DNA of 64,000 nt from Rebecca billardiae RCC1528 (taxonomy: Eukaryota > Haptophyta), in assembly GCA_965240325.2 (NCBI GenBank), contig OZ251241.1, positions 992,001-1,056,000 of the forward strand, read 5' to 3'. Below, one piece after another: positions 30,297-40,443 of this stretch; position 1 is the first letter of the stretch, and each line of letters begins with the position of its first letter. Both the position numbers and the translations under genes were made by a program. Under the pieces are notes generated by a model. It did no database searches and was not told where the DNA came from. It worked only from the letters and a program-made list of their open reading frames with translations.

Positions 30297-33200
30297 TCAT
30301 TGCCGCGACACCGATGGCGGCTGCTGCAGGCGCACGAGCCGCTCGAGGAGCTGTTCGTTCTCGCGCCGAATCAGGTCCTGCACGTCAGCATAGATGGTCG
30401 AGCGCATTGCGCCGAGCTCTTTGCGCAGCTCCTGCTTCACGGACGCCATCTCGTGCTGCGTCCATGGGGAGGGGTGCGCCGCGCGTGTCAGCGCCGACCG
30501 GCGCGGCGCGCCGCGCGAGCGCACGCGCGCGCAGCGCACACCCGCATGAGGTTCAGCTGGCCCGTCCACTCGACTCCGTTGGCGCCATCCGCGTCCGAGT
30601 CGGTCACTACTTCGAGCACGTGCGTCCACGCCAGGCTCTGCTCGCGATGCGCCGCGAATCGGCCGGACGAGTTGTAGTACTCTGCATCGCGCGCGCGCAG
30701 CGCACCGGCGCCATGGTCCGCATGGGGCGTGGGCGACGGTGGGTGCGACGAGCCGCGGCGGCGCGCGCCGCGCGGGCGGAGCGCGGGGAGCGGGCCGCAC
30801 CGACGATGAGGAGCGCGTGCAGCCGCAGCGTCTGCTCCGCCTGCTGCTCCTGCACCTGCGCGTACGAGTCGCCGAGCAGCGCGATCAGCGCGTTGAGCGC
30901 CACCACGCCGACCACGAGCATGAACGCGAAGAAGAGCACCTTGGCGAGGCTGGGCTCGGCCGCCTCCTCGAAGACGGCGAGGTCAAAGTCGGCGAACATC
31001 CCCATCTTCGCCGTGGAGATGAGCGCGGCCTTGAGCGTCTCGAAGCCGGTGGGCACGCTCGCGTCGCCGCCCGGCCAGCCGGCGTGCGCGCCGGCGGCGC
31101 TCGTCGGCATCGAGCTCGGCATCTCGGCCGCCGGCGCGCGGTGCGCGCTCTCGACGCCGCCGGGCTCGAGCGAGAGCTCGAGCGCGGCCAGGTTGCCGCC
31201 GAAGAGCATCACGAACGCGACGGCGAAGAAGAGCGTGAGCAGCAGCAGGATAAGCAGGAAGCCGGTCATGTCCTTAAAGTTTTGAATCAGCACCATCACC
31301 CGCCAGCCCGTCACGCGGAAGCCGCGCAGCACCTGCACGCAGCGCACGAGCAGGAGGACGGAGGCGAGCGCGATCAGCATGCGCACGCCGAGCATGCTCA
31401 GCCCGTTCACCGCCTCGAGGCACACCGCCGCCGCGGGCACCGCGATGCCGAAGACGTCGAGCACGTTCCACGCGGACATGGCGTACTGCGCAACCCCCGG
31501 CAAGAGCCCGTGCTGCAGCACGATGCCGTGGAACTGGAGCACCTCGTTGCGCAGCATCACGCCGGCGAAGGCGAGGAGGAGGAGGGCCGCGACGCTCATG
31601 TACACGCCGTTCGCGCCCACCGCGTCGGTGCTCGCCACCGCGCGCTCGAGCTGCCCCAGCGTGCGGTACCCGTCGGCGACGCGCGTCGCATAGAAGACGA
31701 AAACGACCGCGTGCGCGAGCAGCGTGCACGTTTTCTGCACGTGCAGCGCGTAGAAGTGGCGGCTCCAGAGCGCGCCGATGGTGGCGTGCATGCACGGGTT
31801 GTCGAAGGTGCCGCTGTGCGGCACCTGGCCCAGCGCCTGCAGCGCCGCGCGCGAGGAGAGGTACGGCACGGGCACGCGCTTCGGGAGCACCTCGACGCCG
31901 ACGCGACGCTTGGCCGCGGCGCTGCCGCGATCGCCGCCGACGCCGCCGACGCCGCCGCCCTCGGTCGCGCTCAGCGCGACGGCCGCGAGCGCGCTGGCGC
32001 CGAGCGCTCGCCAGAGCGCGCGCGCCGCGCGCGCTGCACTGAGCGCGAGCGCCAGGCTCGCGGGCGGCACGACCGACGCGATCCGCGCCTGCCAGCCCTC
32101 GGCGTCCGTGGCGGGCGCTCCGCCCGCGCCGAGCGCGCGGCCGGTGCTCGCGCCGCGCGCGAGCAAGCCGGCGGCGGCCTCGCGCGCCTTCCGAGGGTCG
32201 TGGTCGAGCTCGAGCCAGATGCGCGTGCCGGCGCCGCCCCAGGTCGGGTGCAGAGCCGAGGTCATGCGCTCGAGAGGGTCGCCGGCCGCGTTGCACGCGT
32301 ACTTGATCGGCGAGGCCGAGGGCTCGAGCTGCATCTGCTTGAGGAAGGCACACACGGCCGAGCCCATCTTGAGGCGGACGATCCGCGGGATGAGATTGGT
32401 GGCGATGGCCGAGCGCCGGGGCAGCGGGCCGCGGGCCGCGGCGATGAGCAGCAGCCGCAGCGTGCGCACGTCGCGCAGCCGGATCGCCACCTCGAACGAC
32501 GGCGACTCGAGCCCCGCGGCGGGCAGGGTGGCGAGCGAGGGCAGCGCAGCCAGGATCCGCTCGACCGCGCCGCGCTCTGCGCGAGAGACAAGAACATCCA
32601 TTAGCCGCGCACGCCCGTGCGCCTCGCCCACGCCGAGCGGCTGGAGGGACTCGTCGTGCTCGGGCATGCAGTTGATGGCGACTGCCGGGTGCTGCCGGAG
32701 CAGCTCGGTGACCGTGCGCGCGCGCTCGCCCGCGAACGCGCTGCGCGCCGCCGGGTCGCGCACACGCAGCAGCAGCGCGGGGTCGACCGGCGTGCTGAGC
32801 GACATGGGCGCCGCACTGCACCGGTACGCGCACAGCGCCTGGTTGCCGTCGGCGAGGGTGAGGCCGTCCGCCGAGAAGCACAGGTGCACGGGCCAGTACG
32901 AGCGCTCCCCGCAGCGGTGGATCACCAGGCCCGACTCGACGTGGAGCACGCTCACCGTCTTGTCGTGCGCGCCGATCGCGAGCGTCGCGTCGTCGGGCGA
33001 GAAGCGCAGGCCCATCACCCAGCCGACAGTCGAGTGCGTGTGCGTGGCCTCGAGGGTGGGCGCGTCGAAGATCGCGAGCACGCCGTTCCCGCCGGCCGCA
33101 AGGTGGCGCCCGCTGTGCGAGGCGGCGAGCGCCTGCACGCGCTTGCCGCCGACCTCGATGATCGCGCGGGTGAGCTCGCTCCGCGCGCGCGGCTCGTCAC

Positions 33201-34899
33201 AAAACGCCGCCTCTCCTCCGAAAAGCGCTGCGGGCGCGCCGAGGGCGGGGAGGTGGTACAACCAACTGTCCGAGGGCAGGGCGAGCTCGTGCGTGAGCGC
33301 GAGGGTGGCGGCGTGGTGCAGGGTGACGCCCGCACTGCCGAGCGCCGCGATCGCCGTGCCGCACGGGGACCAGCGCAGCGCCGTCGCCGAGCGCAGGGCC
33401 GTCGGCGTCGTCGCGCTCGCGAGGCGCCGGAGGGCAGAGACATGGGCCGATGGCAGCGGTGCGCCCGCCACGCCGTCGGCACCGTCGGCGGTCGGTTCGG
33501 CCGCGTCGTCAGCGCAGTACAGCTCGAGGCCGCTGTCGCGGAATGCGGCGACAAACGTGAGCTCGTCCGACGGGTGGAAGGCGATGGCGAGCGCGGAGCG
33601 CGCGTGCCCTCCCTTGCGCCTGATCTCGTGCCGCCGCCGCTGGCTGCTCGCGCCGTGCGCGCTCGGCGCCCCCGCCGCTGCCGGTGCGTGCTTGGCTCCG
33701 CGCTCGCCGAGGGTAAGCACCATCAGGCTCGCAGACGACGCCGCGCCGAGGGCGAGGTACGTGCCACGCGCCGAGAGCGCGATGCACGCCACTTTGGAGC
33801 ATTTGGTCTCGCGCAGCACGCGATCGTTCGAGCTGCGCGTGTCGTACACGCTCACGCGTTGCGCGCCGGTCACGACGAGCGAGCCGTCGGCGCCAAAGCA
33901 CGCGCGCGGCCGCTCGTGGCCGGCGGCGTCGCACAGCTCGGCCATGACCTCGCGCGTCTCGCTCGAGATGAGCGAGACGGTGCCGGCGGAGGTGGCGACG
34001 AGCGTGCGCTTGTCCGCCGCCCAGGCGCAGTGGAAGACGTCCTTCGACTGGCGCAGCTCGTCGGTGACCGTCCACGCGCTCGTGTCGACGATGCTCAGGA
34101 GGAAGTCGCCCGACGAGCCGAGCGCGAGCTGCGCGTCGTCGAGGGAGAAGTCGAGGCAGTTCACGTAGCCGCCTCTGCCGATCACGGCCACGGGCTCGGC
34201 GCTGCGCGCGGGCAGATCCCACACGCAGCACTTGCGCAGGTCGCCGCCAAAGGCGAGCCAGCGCATCGAGTGCGAGAAGGCCACCACCACCGGAAATGCA
34301 AACACAAACTCGCGCACGTCGTACGAGGCGACGCGCTCACCGGAGCGCGCGGCGCAGACGGTGATGCGTCGGTCTCGCGTACCCAAGGCGAGCAGCTCGC
34401 CCGTGCTCGACACGTCCAGGCACGTGATCGCGTGGCCGCGTGCGGGCGTGATTGTGAGCAGATGCATCGGCGGGACCGCGGCGTCGTGCGTGTCGTACAC
34501 GTGGAGGGTGTCGCTCGTTCGGCGCGCGTCCACGATGGCCGTAACGCTCGCGTCGGCGGTGGTCTTGGGCAGCACCGGCTGCTGCGCATCGGCGAGCTCG
34601 ACGACGTGCACTTCGTGCGAGGCCAGGTCAACACGAGCCCACTTGCCCGTCCCGCCCACGACGAGCGTGGACGAATCGCGCGAGAGGTCGAGCGTCTCGA
34701 TCGCGCCAATTTTCGAGGCCAGCTCGATCTCGCAGAGTAGGTGGCTATCGTCGCGCACGATGCGGTCCGGCCGTCTCGCCGTCGCTCCCGCTACGCAGTG
34801 CGCGCCCGCGCGGTCGGAGACGGGGTGCACGCGCGCATGCTCTGGTCCCATCGCGCCAATCAGCGAGTTCGGTTGCCGAGCAAACGGCGTCGAAGGCAT
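30297..34899 (-). CDS. WD40-repeat protein fused to a TRP-like cation channel
   Basis: Exons 34899-30801, 30681-30542 and 30455-30297 give 1465 residues. Residues about 50-720 form WD40-like beta-propeller repeats (CLDVSSTGELLALGTRDRRI, FSLDDAQLALGSSGDFL, LRFSPDDATLAIGAHDKTV). A helical region (720-1040) with an ankyrin-like stretch (SFEVAIRLRDVRTLRLLL) follows. Then come six membrane helices (about 1045-1350): S5 LILLLLTLFFAVAFVMLFGG, a pore loop around TGFETLKAALISTAKMGMF and S6 VVGVVALNALIALLGDSY, followed by a TRP/TRPV-like cytosolic helix (AQVQEQQAEQTLRLHALLI). The small last exons encode an acidic segment and a coiled coil (KQELRKELGAM.. RRENEQLLERL). Phase 1 and 0 junctions restore frame. 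Probable Ca2+-permeable channel; selectivity is unknown. Head-to-head with the MRG15-like gene. Confidence 0.85.
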
Positions 34900-35082
34900 G
34901 TGAAAGACCAGGACGCGTCCAAACGTTTTCCGACGCGCGCACCTTCCAAGGAATGTTGTTTGGTCCGGGCGCGCGCGCGGGCGCTTCAGTGCTCACCAGC
35001 AGGACAGGAAGCCACTCATTCGGCACCGGACGCACGCTGCGCACGCCTCGCACACCAGTTTGAGCGGCTCACTCGCGCAGCG
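34900..35082. promoter_or_regulatory. Candidate shared promoter of the channel and MRG15-like genes
   Basis: 183 bp between divergent ATGs. No TATA or CCAAT box; a GCGCGCGCGGGCGC run sits at about 34969-34983. The call is from position only. Confidence 0.3.
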
Positions 35083-36351
35083 ATGCCCGACGCGTTCGAC
35101 GTGGGCGAGCCCGTGTTGTGCAGCCACGGCGTCGCGCTATACGACGCGAAGGTCGTCGGGGTGGGCCAGCAGGCCGCCGGTCCGCCGTCCGGCGAAACGC
35201 TGTACGTTGTGCACTACCTCGGCTGGAAGAAGACGTGGGATGAGACGGTGCCGGCGTCGCGACTCAAGAAGCGCACCGAAGCGAACCTCAAGCTGAAGGA
35301 GGAGCTGTCCGGCCAGATGGCCGCGGCGATGCGCAAGGATAGCAAGAAGAGCGCGCGCACCTCCGAGAGCGACGCCTCCGCGCGCGCGAGCGCCGCGCGG
35401 CGGAAGCTCGGCTCGGACGCTCCGACCTCGGAGGGCAAGCGGCCGCGCGTGACCGCGTCGGCCGACGCGAGTGGGGCGGAGGAGGGCGCCGAGGCTCCGG
35501 CGAGCGAGCCGGCCGGCGCCGCGCCGCAGAGCGCCGCGGGCCAGCCCGCCAGCGAGCCCGTCAAGATCCAGCTCGTCATCTCGCAGCAGCTCAAGATCAA
35601 GCTCGTGAGCGACTGGGAGTCGGTCACTCGCGAGCGCAAGCTGGTGCCGCTGCCTCGCTCGCCGTCCGTGGCGCGCATCCTCGACGACTTCTGCGCGTCG
35701 AAGGCGAGGCGCTCGTCGCACGAGCGGCTGTACACGGAGGTTCGGGCGGGCGTGTCGTCGTACTTCAGACAGGTGCGCGACGCGCGCTCCGATCCGCACG
35801 CGGCACCGCTGTGCAGCTCCGCGCGCGCCCGTCGCTCACGCGCGCGTGTGCGCGCGATCGCGCGCGCGCGCCTCCGCGCGCGCCAGGCGCTTGGGCAGGT
35901 GCTGCTGTACGGCTTCGAGCGCAAGCAATTCGACGACCTCGCGTCCTCCTCCGAGCTCGCCGCCCGGCCGGTGGACGAGGTGTACGGCGCGGAGCACCTG
36001 CTGCGGCTGCTCGTCAAGCTGCCCAACTTCCTCGAGGCGACGCGGATGGGCGAGGACCAGAGGCTGGTGCTACAGGCCAAGCTGCAGGAGCTGCTCAAGT
36101 TCATCCAGAAGAACCACGCGTCGCTGTTCGTCGAGAGCTACGTGCCCGCGCCGAAGGAGTACCAGGAGTGGTGGGAGGCGAAGGAGCGCGACGCCGCCGC
36201 AGCCGCGCCGCCGAGGCGGACGAGCGGGAGTCGGCCACCGAAGAAGCCTGCCGGGCCGCCAGCCGAGGCGGCGCCGCTCGAAGCGCAGGCTGCGGTTGCC
36301 GCGGAGGCGCCGGCAGAGGCGAACTCGTCAGCACCCGACGACGCCTCATAG
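35083..36351 (+). CDS. MRG15/Eaf3-like chromodomain protein
   Basis: Exons 35083-35772 and 35887-36351 give 384 residues. The N-terminal chromo barrel (FDVGEPVLCSHGVALYDAKVV, LYVVHYLGWKKTWDETV) is followed by a charged, basic linker (KKSARTSESDAS, KRPRVTAS). The MRG domain comes next: LVSDWESVTRERKLVPLPRS, VARILDDF, then across the intron SYFRQ/ALGQVLLYGFERKQF and HLLRLLVKLPNFL. An Ala/Pro tail ends the protein. Such proteins are subunits of NuA4-type acetyltransferase and Rpd3S-type deacetylase complexes and read H3K36 methylation. The junction fits the family alignment; an acceptor at 35899 would delete the four residues ALGQ. The ATG at 35083 begins the conserved domain; the open frame upstream to 34741 has no conserved content. 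Confidence 0.92.
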   Translation: MPDAFDVGEPVLCSHGVALYDAKVVGVGQQAAGPPSGETLYVVHYLGWKKTWDETVPASRLKKRTEANLKLKEELSGQMAAAMRKDSKKSARTSESDASARASAARRKLGSDAPTSEGKRPRVTASADASGAEEGAEAPASEPAGAAPQSAAGQPASEPVKIQLVISQQLKIKLVSDWESVTRERKLVPLPRSPSVARILDDFCASKARRSSHERLYTEVRAGVSSYFRQVRDARSDPHAAPLCSSARARRSRARVRAIARARLRARQALGQVLLYGFERKQFDDLASSSELAARPVDEVYGAEHLLRLLVKLPNFLEATRMGEDQRLVLQAKLQELLKFIQKNHASLFVESYVPAPKEYQEWWEAKERDAAAAAPPRRTSGSRPPKKPAGPPAEAAPLEAQAAVAAEAPAEANSSAPDDAS

Positions 36352-36615
36352 CGCATGTAGATGCACATCCTCACTAGGAATAGCGCTGATGGCATATGGC
36401 ATATATATAGCGCAACACTGAGCGCACTTTATAAGAAATCAAAGTAGCTCTACCGCTGCCACTTGGCAGGCTCTACAGGCAGTCAGCGACTCAGCGGGCA
36501 CCGGGGCCCCGCGGGCGGCCGCGGCCGCGGCCGCCACGCGGCCACGGGAGTGACGGGCACGGCGCCTGCCGCGGCCCGTGCGCCGTACTGCGCATGGTCG
36601 TCGTTCCAGTCAGAG

Positions 36616-39600
36616 TCACCACATCGCCCGCGAGCTCGGACGAGCGCCGGAGCTGCTACCACTCCGGTTCGCCGGCGCCGTGCTCGCAAGGTCCCCAGGT
36701 CGGCATGGCTGCTGCTGCCTGCTGCAAGACTCGCCGCGCGCGAGCGCGGCGTGACTCGACACGGCTGTCGCGGCGGCAGTCGCGCGCTGCGCCGCTGCGG
36801 AACAGCCGCCGCGGCTGCCTGCGCCGTCGCACGCGACGCCGAGCTCGGCGGCGCCGCCCCCCTCCTCCGCAGCGACTGCGCTGTCGGCCCATGCGTCGTG
36901 GAAGCGCTGCGAGCCGCCGCCGTCGTGCTCGTCCTCGTCGGAACTGCGCTCAGCCGTGTCCGGCGGCGTGGCGGGCTCGGTGCAAATCGGGCTGCTCCCG
37001 TGGCGGGCTGCGGCGGGCCGCGGCGCGCGCGCTGCTGAGAGCTGCTCGAGCTGCGCCTCGAGCTCGCCGATCCGGCGGAGCAGCAGCGCGCGCTCGGACT
37101 CGATCCGATCGCGCAGCAGCCCGCGCACGTGCCGCGCCCACAGGAAGGACCACCGCTCGAAGCGCGCCGCCTGCCGCCGCAGTTGCTCGTCGCGCGCGCT
37201 ACCGCTCAGCTCGGCGGCGGCGCGCGGTCCGAGCCAGTCGTCGAAACCGCCGAGCGAGACCGAAGCCGAGCTGGGCGGCGGCGGCGGCGGCGGCGCGAGC
37301 TCGAGCGCGCCGTACCCCAGCACCAGCATGTCCACGAACGTGAGCAGCCGCTCCGCGTACGCGGTTGGCTCGAGCGCGGTCACGCCGTGGTAGCGCCGGG
37401 GCTCACAGCTAAGCCACGCGAGGGCGCGCAGCGCGAGCCCTTGCAGCCGCCACCCTCTGCCCCAGTGGGAGAGGCAGTCGATCATGCCGAAGAAGTACAC
37501 GCGCTGGCCGAAGCGGCCGGGGCGGCCGCCCATGCGCACGAGCCTCGCCAGCTCGCGCGCCTTCGCCTCGCCGCGCAGGCCCGGCGGGAGGCTCACGATG
37601 GCGACGAGCAGCGAGTAATCAAGCATCCGGCAGCCATTGCCCAGCAGCTGGACGTCGGCTGCGACGGTCGCGCGCAGCTCGTCGCGCTCGGCGGGGCCGA
37701 GGTCGACGGCCTGCGCGGTGTCGATCCACTCCCAGTCGCGGAGCGTGCCGTACCGCCGCGCCGCGTACGAGACGGATGGGCGCGCCGCGGACGCGCCCGA
37801 CGACGGCTGCCGCCCGCTCGGCGTGCGCCGCCGGCCGAAGCTGTACTCTGCCAGGAGAGCCTTGATGGAAGCTGTTGAGATGCCAAGCAGAAGGGATGAG
37901 GAACCGCCGCCGGGCGAGCACGCCGCCGTGCCCGGAGAGGGCGGCGGCGCGGCGGCGGCGCCGTCGACGGAGCGCTGCGCGCTCGCGTCGGACAGCGGCC
38001 CCTCCGTGCTCGCCACCGAGATCTCGATGCGCTCCGAAGCTTCTGCGGAAGCTTCTGCGGAAGCTTCTGCGTGCGAGTGCGTGCGCGCGCACGTGTGCGC
38101 GCGCGGGTGGCGCGAGGCCTGCCGCGCGCCGCCGAGCCCGCGGCCGTGCAGCACGCTGTCCGTGAGCACGCGCCGGTTCACCGTCGCCCCTTTCAAGTCG
38201 AACACGTCCGACGCCTCGCTGGGCACGTGGTTCCGCATCACCACGAAGTAGATGCGCCGCGAGAACCGCCACGGAAGCCGGACCGAGTGAACGCCGTAAT
38301 AATGCACGAGCGTGCGCGCGCGGAACCGCCGCGCGTGCGGCGCGTAGCGCGAGAGCAGGTAGGCCAGCAGCGCGTCCTTCTCCGCGCGCGAGACCTGCTT
38401 GATCAGGTACCCCAGCCCGTGGGGCGCGCCCGCGCCGCAGCCCGACGAGCGCCGAGCGCTCGCGTCGGCGCCGCCGCGCGCGCTCGCGCCCGCGCCGCCG
38501 TCGGCGTCGACCGAGTCCGCGCCCGCGCCGCACGGCGGCAGCCGATAGAAAAAGGAGCCGCTCGCGCCCTCGGAGACCGACTCCATCAGCCGCTCGCGCC
38601 AGCGCGAGGCGAGCGCGGGCGGCGCGCCCGCCGGCCCCGCGCCGCCGCCGCCGCCCTCCTCCTCGTCGCCGCGCGCCGCCGCGCCGCCGCGCTCGCGCGC
38701 CGCAGCCTCCGCGAATGCAGTTGCCGGCGGGAACGTACGCGCGTACTCGGAGGGGTCAATGCCGAGGTCGGCGCGGATCTGCTCGAAGAGGCCGCGCGCG
38801 TAGTGGCGCGTGCCGTCCGGGCTCGTCTCGGTGAACATCGACGCGCGCAGCCGCGTCGACCAGCGCCGGAGCGAGACGGGCGGCAGCCGCGCCCCGGACT
38901 TTTCCGTCCGCCCGGACTTTCCCGAGGCAGAGGCTGTGAGCGCGGACGGCGCGCGGTCGCCGCGGCGGAACTCGCCGTGCGCGTCGAGCGCGTCTGCCGA
39001 GGCGCGCGGCAGGCTCGGCGCCGCCGCCGGCGCGGAGGGCGCGCAGCCCAGCCCCTCCGCCGTGTCGAGCTCGAGCCGCGCGCCGTCGGCGCGCGGGTCG
39101 CGGATTGCCAGCTGCGCCGCTTCGCCGATACTCACCAGCACCTGATACGCGAGCTCATACCGCAGCTGCTGGACGAAGGCGCGCGAGGGCACGGTGGTCG
39201 GCGCGTGCGCGGGCGCGCCGAACGGGGCGCCGTCCGCGTCCGCGCCGCCCTCGGCCGCGCCGCAGCAGAAGTTGATCAGCACCCAGCCCACGAATGCGAG
39301 CGCCGAGCGCAGCGACGTGAAGCAGACGAGCGCGAGCCGCGCGCGCGTGCACGCGGCCGCGGTCGCGCCGTCCGCGTCGGCGCCGGGCTCGTCGAGGCCG
39401 AGCGCGGCGCGAGCGGCGGCGCCGTCGGCCGCGCGCATCCCCACGTAGATCGCCGAGCACTCCTCGCTCGCCACGTCCTTCCGGATCGCGACCCACAGCG
39501 CAACGAGCGCGCCTTGCAGAGACGCATAGAGCAGCAGGTAGAGGCCTGCGTGCGTGACCGCGCGCTGGCGCGAGAGCTGCGAGATGTGCGCGAACGGGCG

Positions 39601-40200
39601 GCTGGCGTGCTTCTCGAGCAGCAGCAGCAGCAGCAAGAAGTACAGCGCGCAGCCCACGCTGATGAACGCCAAAGCGGGCAGGTACACGAGCTCGTTCGCA
39701 AAAGTGCTCCACGTGCTGGACGCACTCGTCGCCGAGTCGCCCCACCGGTACGCGCCGGCGAAGGCGGCGGCGGTGAGCAGGTTGTACATGCCCAGGTGCG
39801 AGGTGGAGGAGAACGGGTCGTGGTAGCACACGACCAGGTCGACGTACATCCAGATCCGCCAGAGCACCGTGCACGCGTCGCACGCGATGACGAGCTTCCA
39901 CAGCGTCGAGTACTTGCTGCGCAGCGGCAGCGGCTCGGGGAAGCCCTGCGCGATGCTGACGTACGCGCACGAGGCGACGAGCTCGAAGAAGACGGAGCGC
40001 GAGAGCTGCCAGCCGGGCGCAGCGCGCACGCGCGGGAACAGGGCGTACAGCACGTAGAAGGCGATGCAGGCCGCGACCGAGCACAGCGCGCATGCCATGA
40101 TGGCCATGCTGCCGGCATGCTCGACCTCCATCTCCGACTCCATGCTCGGCGTGCGCGTGACGTTGATGAGGTCTCGCCCACCGTCCGTCACCGCGTCCAT
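36616..40200 (-). CDS. Seven-transmembrane receptor fused to phosphatidylinositol phosphate kinase (GPCR-PIPK)
   Basis: Single 1194-residue frame from the ATG at 40200 (the upstream frame start at 40260 is GTG). Residues about 30-320 contain seven hydrophobic helices (first AIMACALCSVAACIAFYVLY, last LAFVGWVLINFCC). From about 530 a PIP-kinase domain follows: GLGYLIKQVSRAEKDALL, HYYGVHSVRL, specificity block DVFDLKGATVNR, MLDYSLLVAI, then YFFGMIDCLSHWG and a C-terminal part with a low-complexity insertion including (AEAS)3 in place of a usual loop. The tail holds a short coiled coil (LLLRRIGELEAQLEQL). GPCR-PIPKs are known from oomycetes and Dictyostelium (RpkA) and are thought to couple sensing directly to phosphoinositide production; ligand and G-protein coupling here are unknown. 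Notable for lacking introns over 3.6 kb. Confidence 0.88.
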   Translation of the reverse strand: MDAVTDGGRDLINVTRTPSMESEMEVEHAGSMAIMACALCSVAACIAFYVLYALFPRVRAAPGWQLSRSVFFELVASCAYVSIAQGFPEPLPLRSKYSTLWKLVIACDACTVLWRIWMYVDLVVCYHDPFSSTSHLGMYNLLTAAAFAGAYRWGDSATSASSTWSTFANELVYLPALAFISVGCALYFLLLLLLLEKHASRPFAHISQLSRQRAVTHAGLYLLLYASLQGALVALWVAIRKDVASEECSAIYVGMRAADGAAARAALGLDEPGADADGATAAACTRARLALVCFTSLRSALAFVGWVLINFCCGAAEGGADADGAPFGAPAHAPTTVPSRAFVQQLRYELAYQVLVSIGEAAQLAIRDPRADGARLELDTAEGLGCAPSAPAAAPSLPRASADALDAHGEFRRGDRAPSALTASASGKSGRTEKSGARLPPVSLRRWSTRLRASMFTETSPDGTRHYARGLFEQIRADLGIDPSEYARTFPPATAFAEAAARERGGAAARGDEEEGGGGGAGPAGAPPALASRWRERLMESVSEGASGSFFYRLPPCGAGADSVDADGGAGASARGGADASARRSSGCGAGAPHGLGYLIKQVSRAEKDALLAYLLSRYAPHARRFRARTLVHYYGVHSVRLPWRFSRRIYFVVMRNHVPSEASDVFDLKGATVNRRVLTDSVLHGRGLGGARQASRHPRAHTCARTHSHAEASAEASAEASERIEISVASTEGPLSDASAQRSVDGAAAAPPPSPGTAACSPGGGSSSLLLGISTASIKALLAEYSFGRRRTPSGRQPSSGASAARPSVSYAARRYGTLRDWEWIDTAQAVDLGPAERDELRATVAADVQLLGNGCRMLDYSLLVAIVSLPPGLRGEAKARELARLVRMGGRPGRFGQRVYFFGMIDCLSHWGRGWRLQGLALRALAWLSCEPRRYHGVTALEPTAYAERLLTFVDMLVLGYGALELAPPPPPPPSSASVSLGGFDDWLGPRAAAELSGSARDEQLRRQAARFERWSFLWARHVRGLLRDRIESERALLLRRIGELEAQLEQLSAARAPRPAAARHGSSPICTEPATPPDTAERSSDEDEHDGGGSQRFHDAWADSAVAAEEGGGAAELGVACDGAGSRGGCSAAAQRATAAATAVSSHAALARGESCSRQQQPCRPGDLASTAPANRSGSSSGARPSSRAMW
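38035..38071 (-). repeat. 12-bp tandem repeat encoding AEAS
   Basis: About three copies of gaagcttctgcg, giving a short AEASAEASAEAS run within the insertion of the PIP-kinase domain. Confidence 0.85.
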
Positions 40201-40443
40201 CCCCACCCAGCGGCGCCGCGGCGCGCGCGCGACTCCGGCGCGGACGAGGACGCGATCCACGACCGCGCACGGTCGCAGTCGCTGCGCGTCGTCAGGAAAT
40301 GATCGTCGTCAGACGGAAGCCAAATATAGCCAATCAGAAATCATCATCAGCAGAAAATCCGATCACGGCCACCTGGCGCAGCCGAACTGCATACGTGCTC
40401 CACCGCTGCGCGGTACCTGTTCTCGTAGCCCGGCATCTCAAGA
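40201..40443. promoter_or_regulatory. Candidate shared promoter with CCAAT box
   Basis: 243 bp between the divergent 7TM-PIP kinase and adaptor-like genes. A segment with lower GC at about 40298-40370 contains aaatatagccaatcag. The CCAAT word at 40330-40334 is a plausible NF-Y-type element and atatag is the nearest thing to a TATA box. Function is inferred. Confidence 0.4.

Noticed and set aside
31778-34168. 796-codon plus-strand frame antisense to the WD40-TRP gene, with a second long one at 32617-34740
   Set aside because: Shadow frames; the minus strand shows WD40 repeats and channel helices.
38071-40302. 743-codon plus-strand frame antisense to the 7TM-PIP kinase
   Set aside because: Arg/Ala/Val-rich shadow without domains; the opposite strand carries the PIPK motifs.
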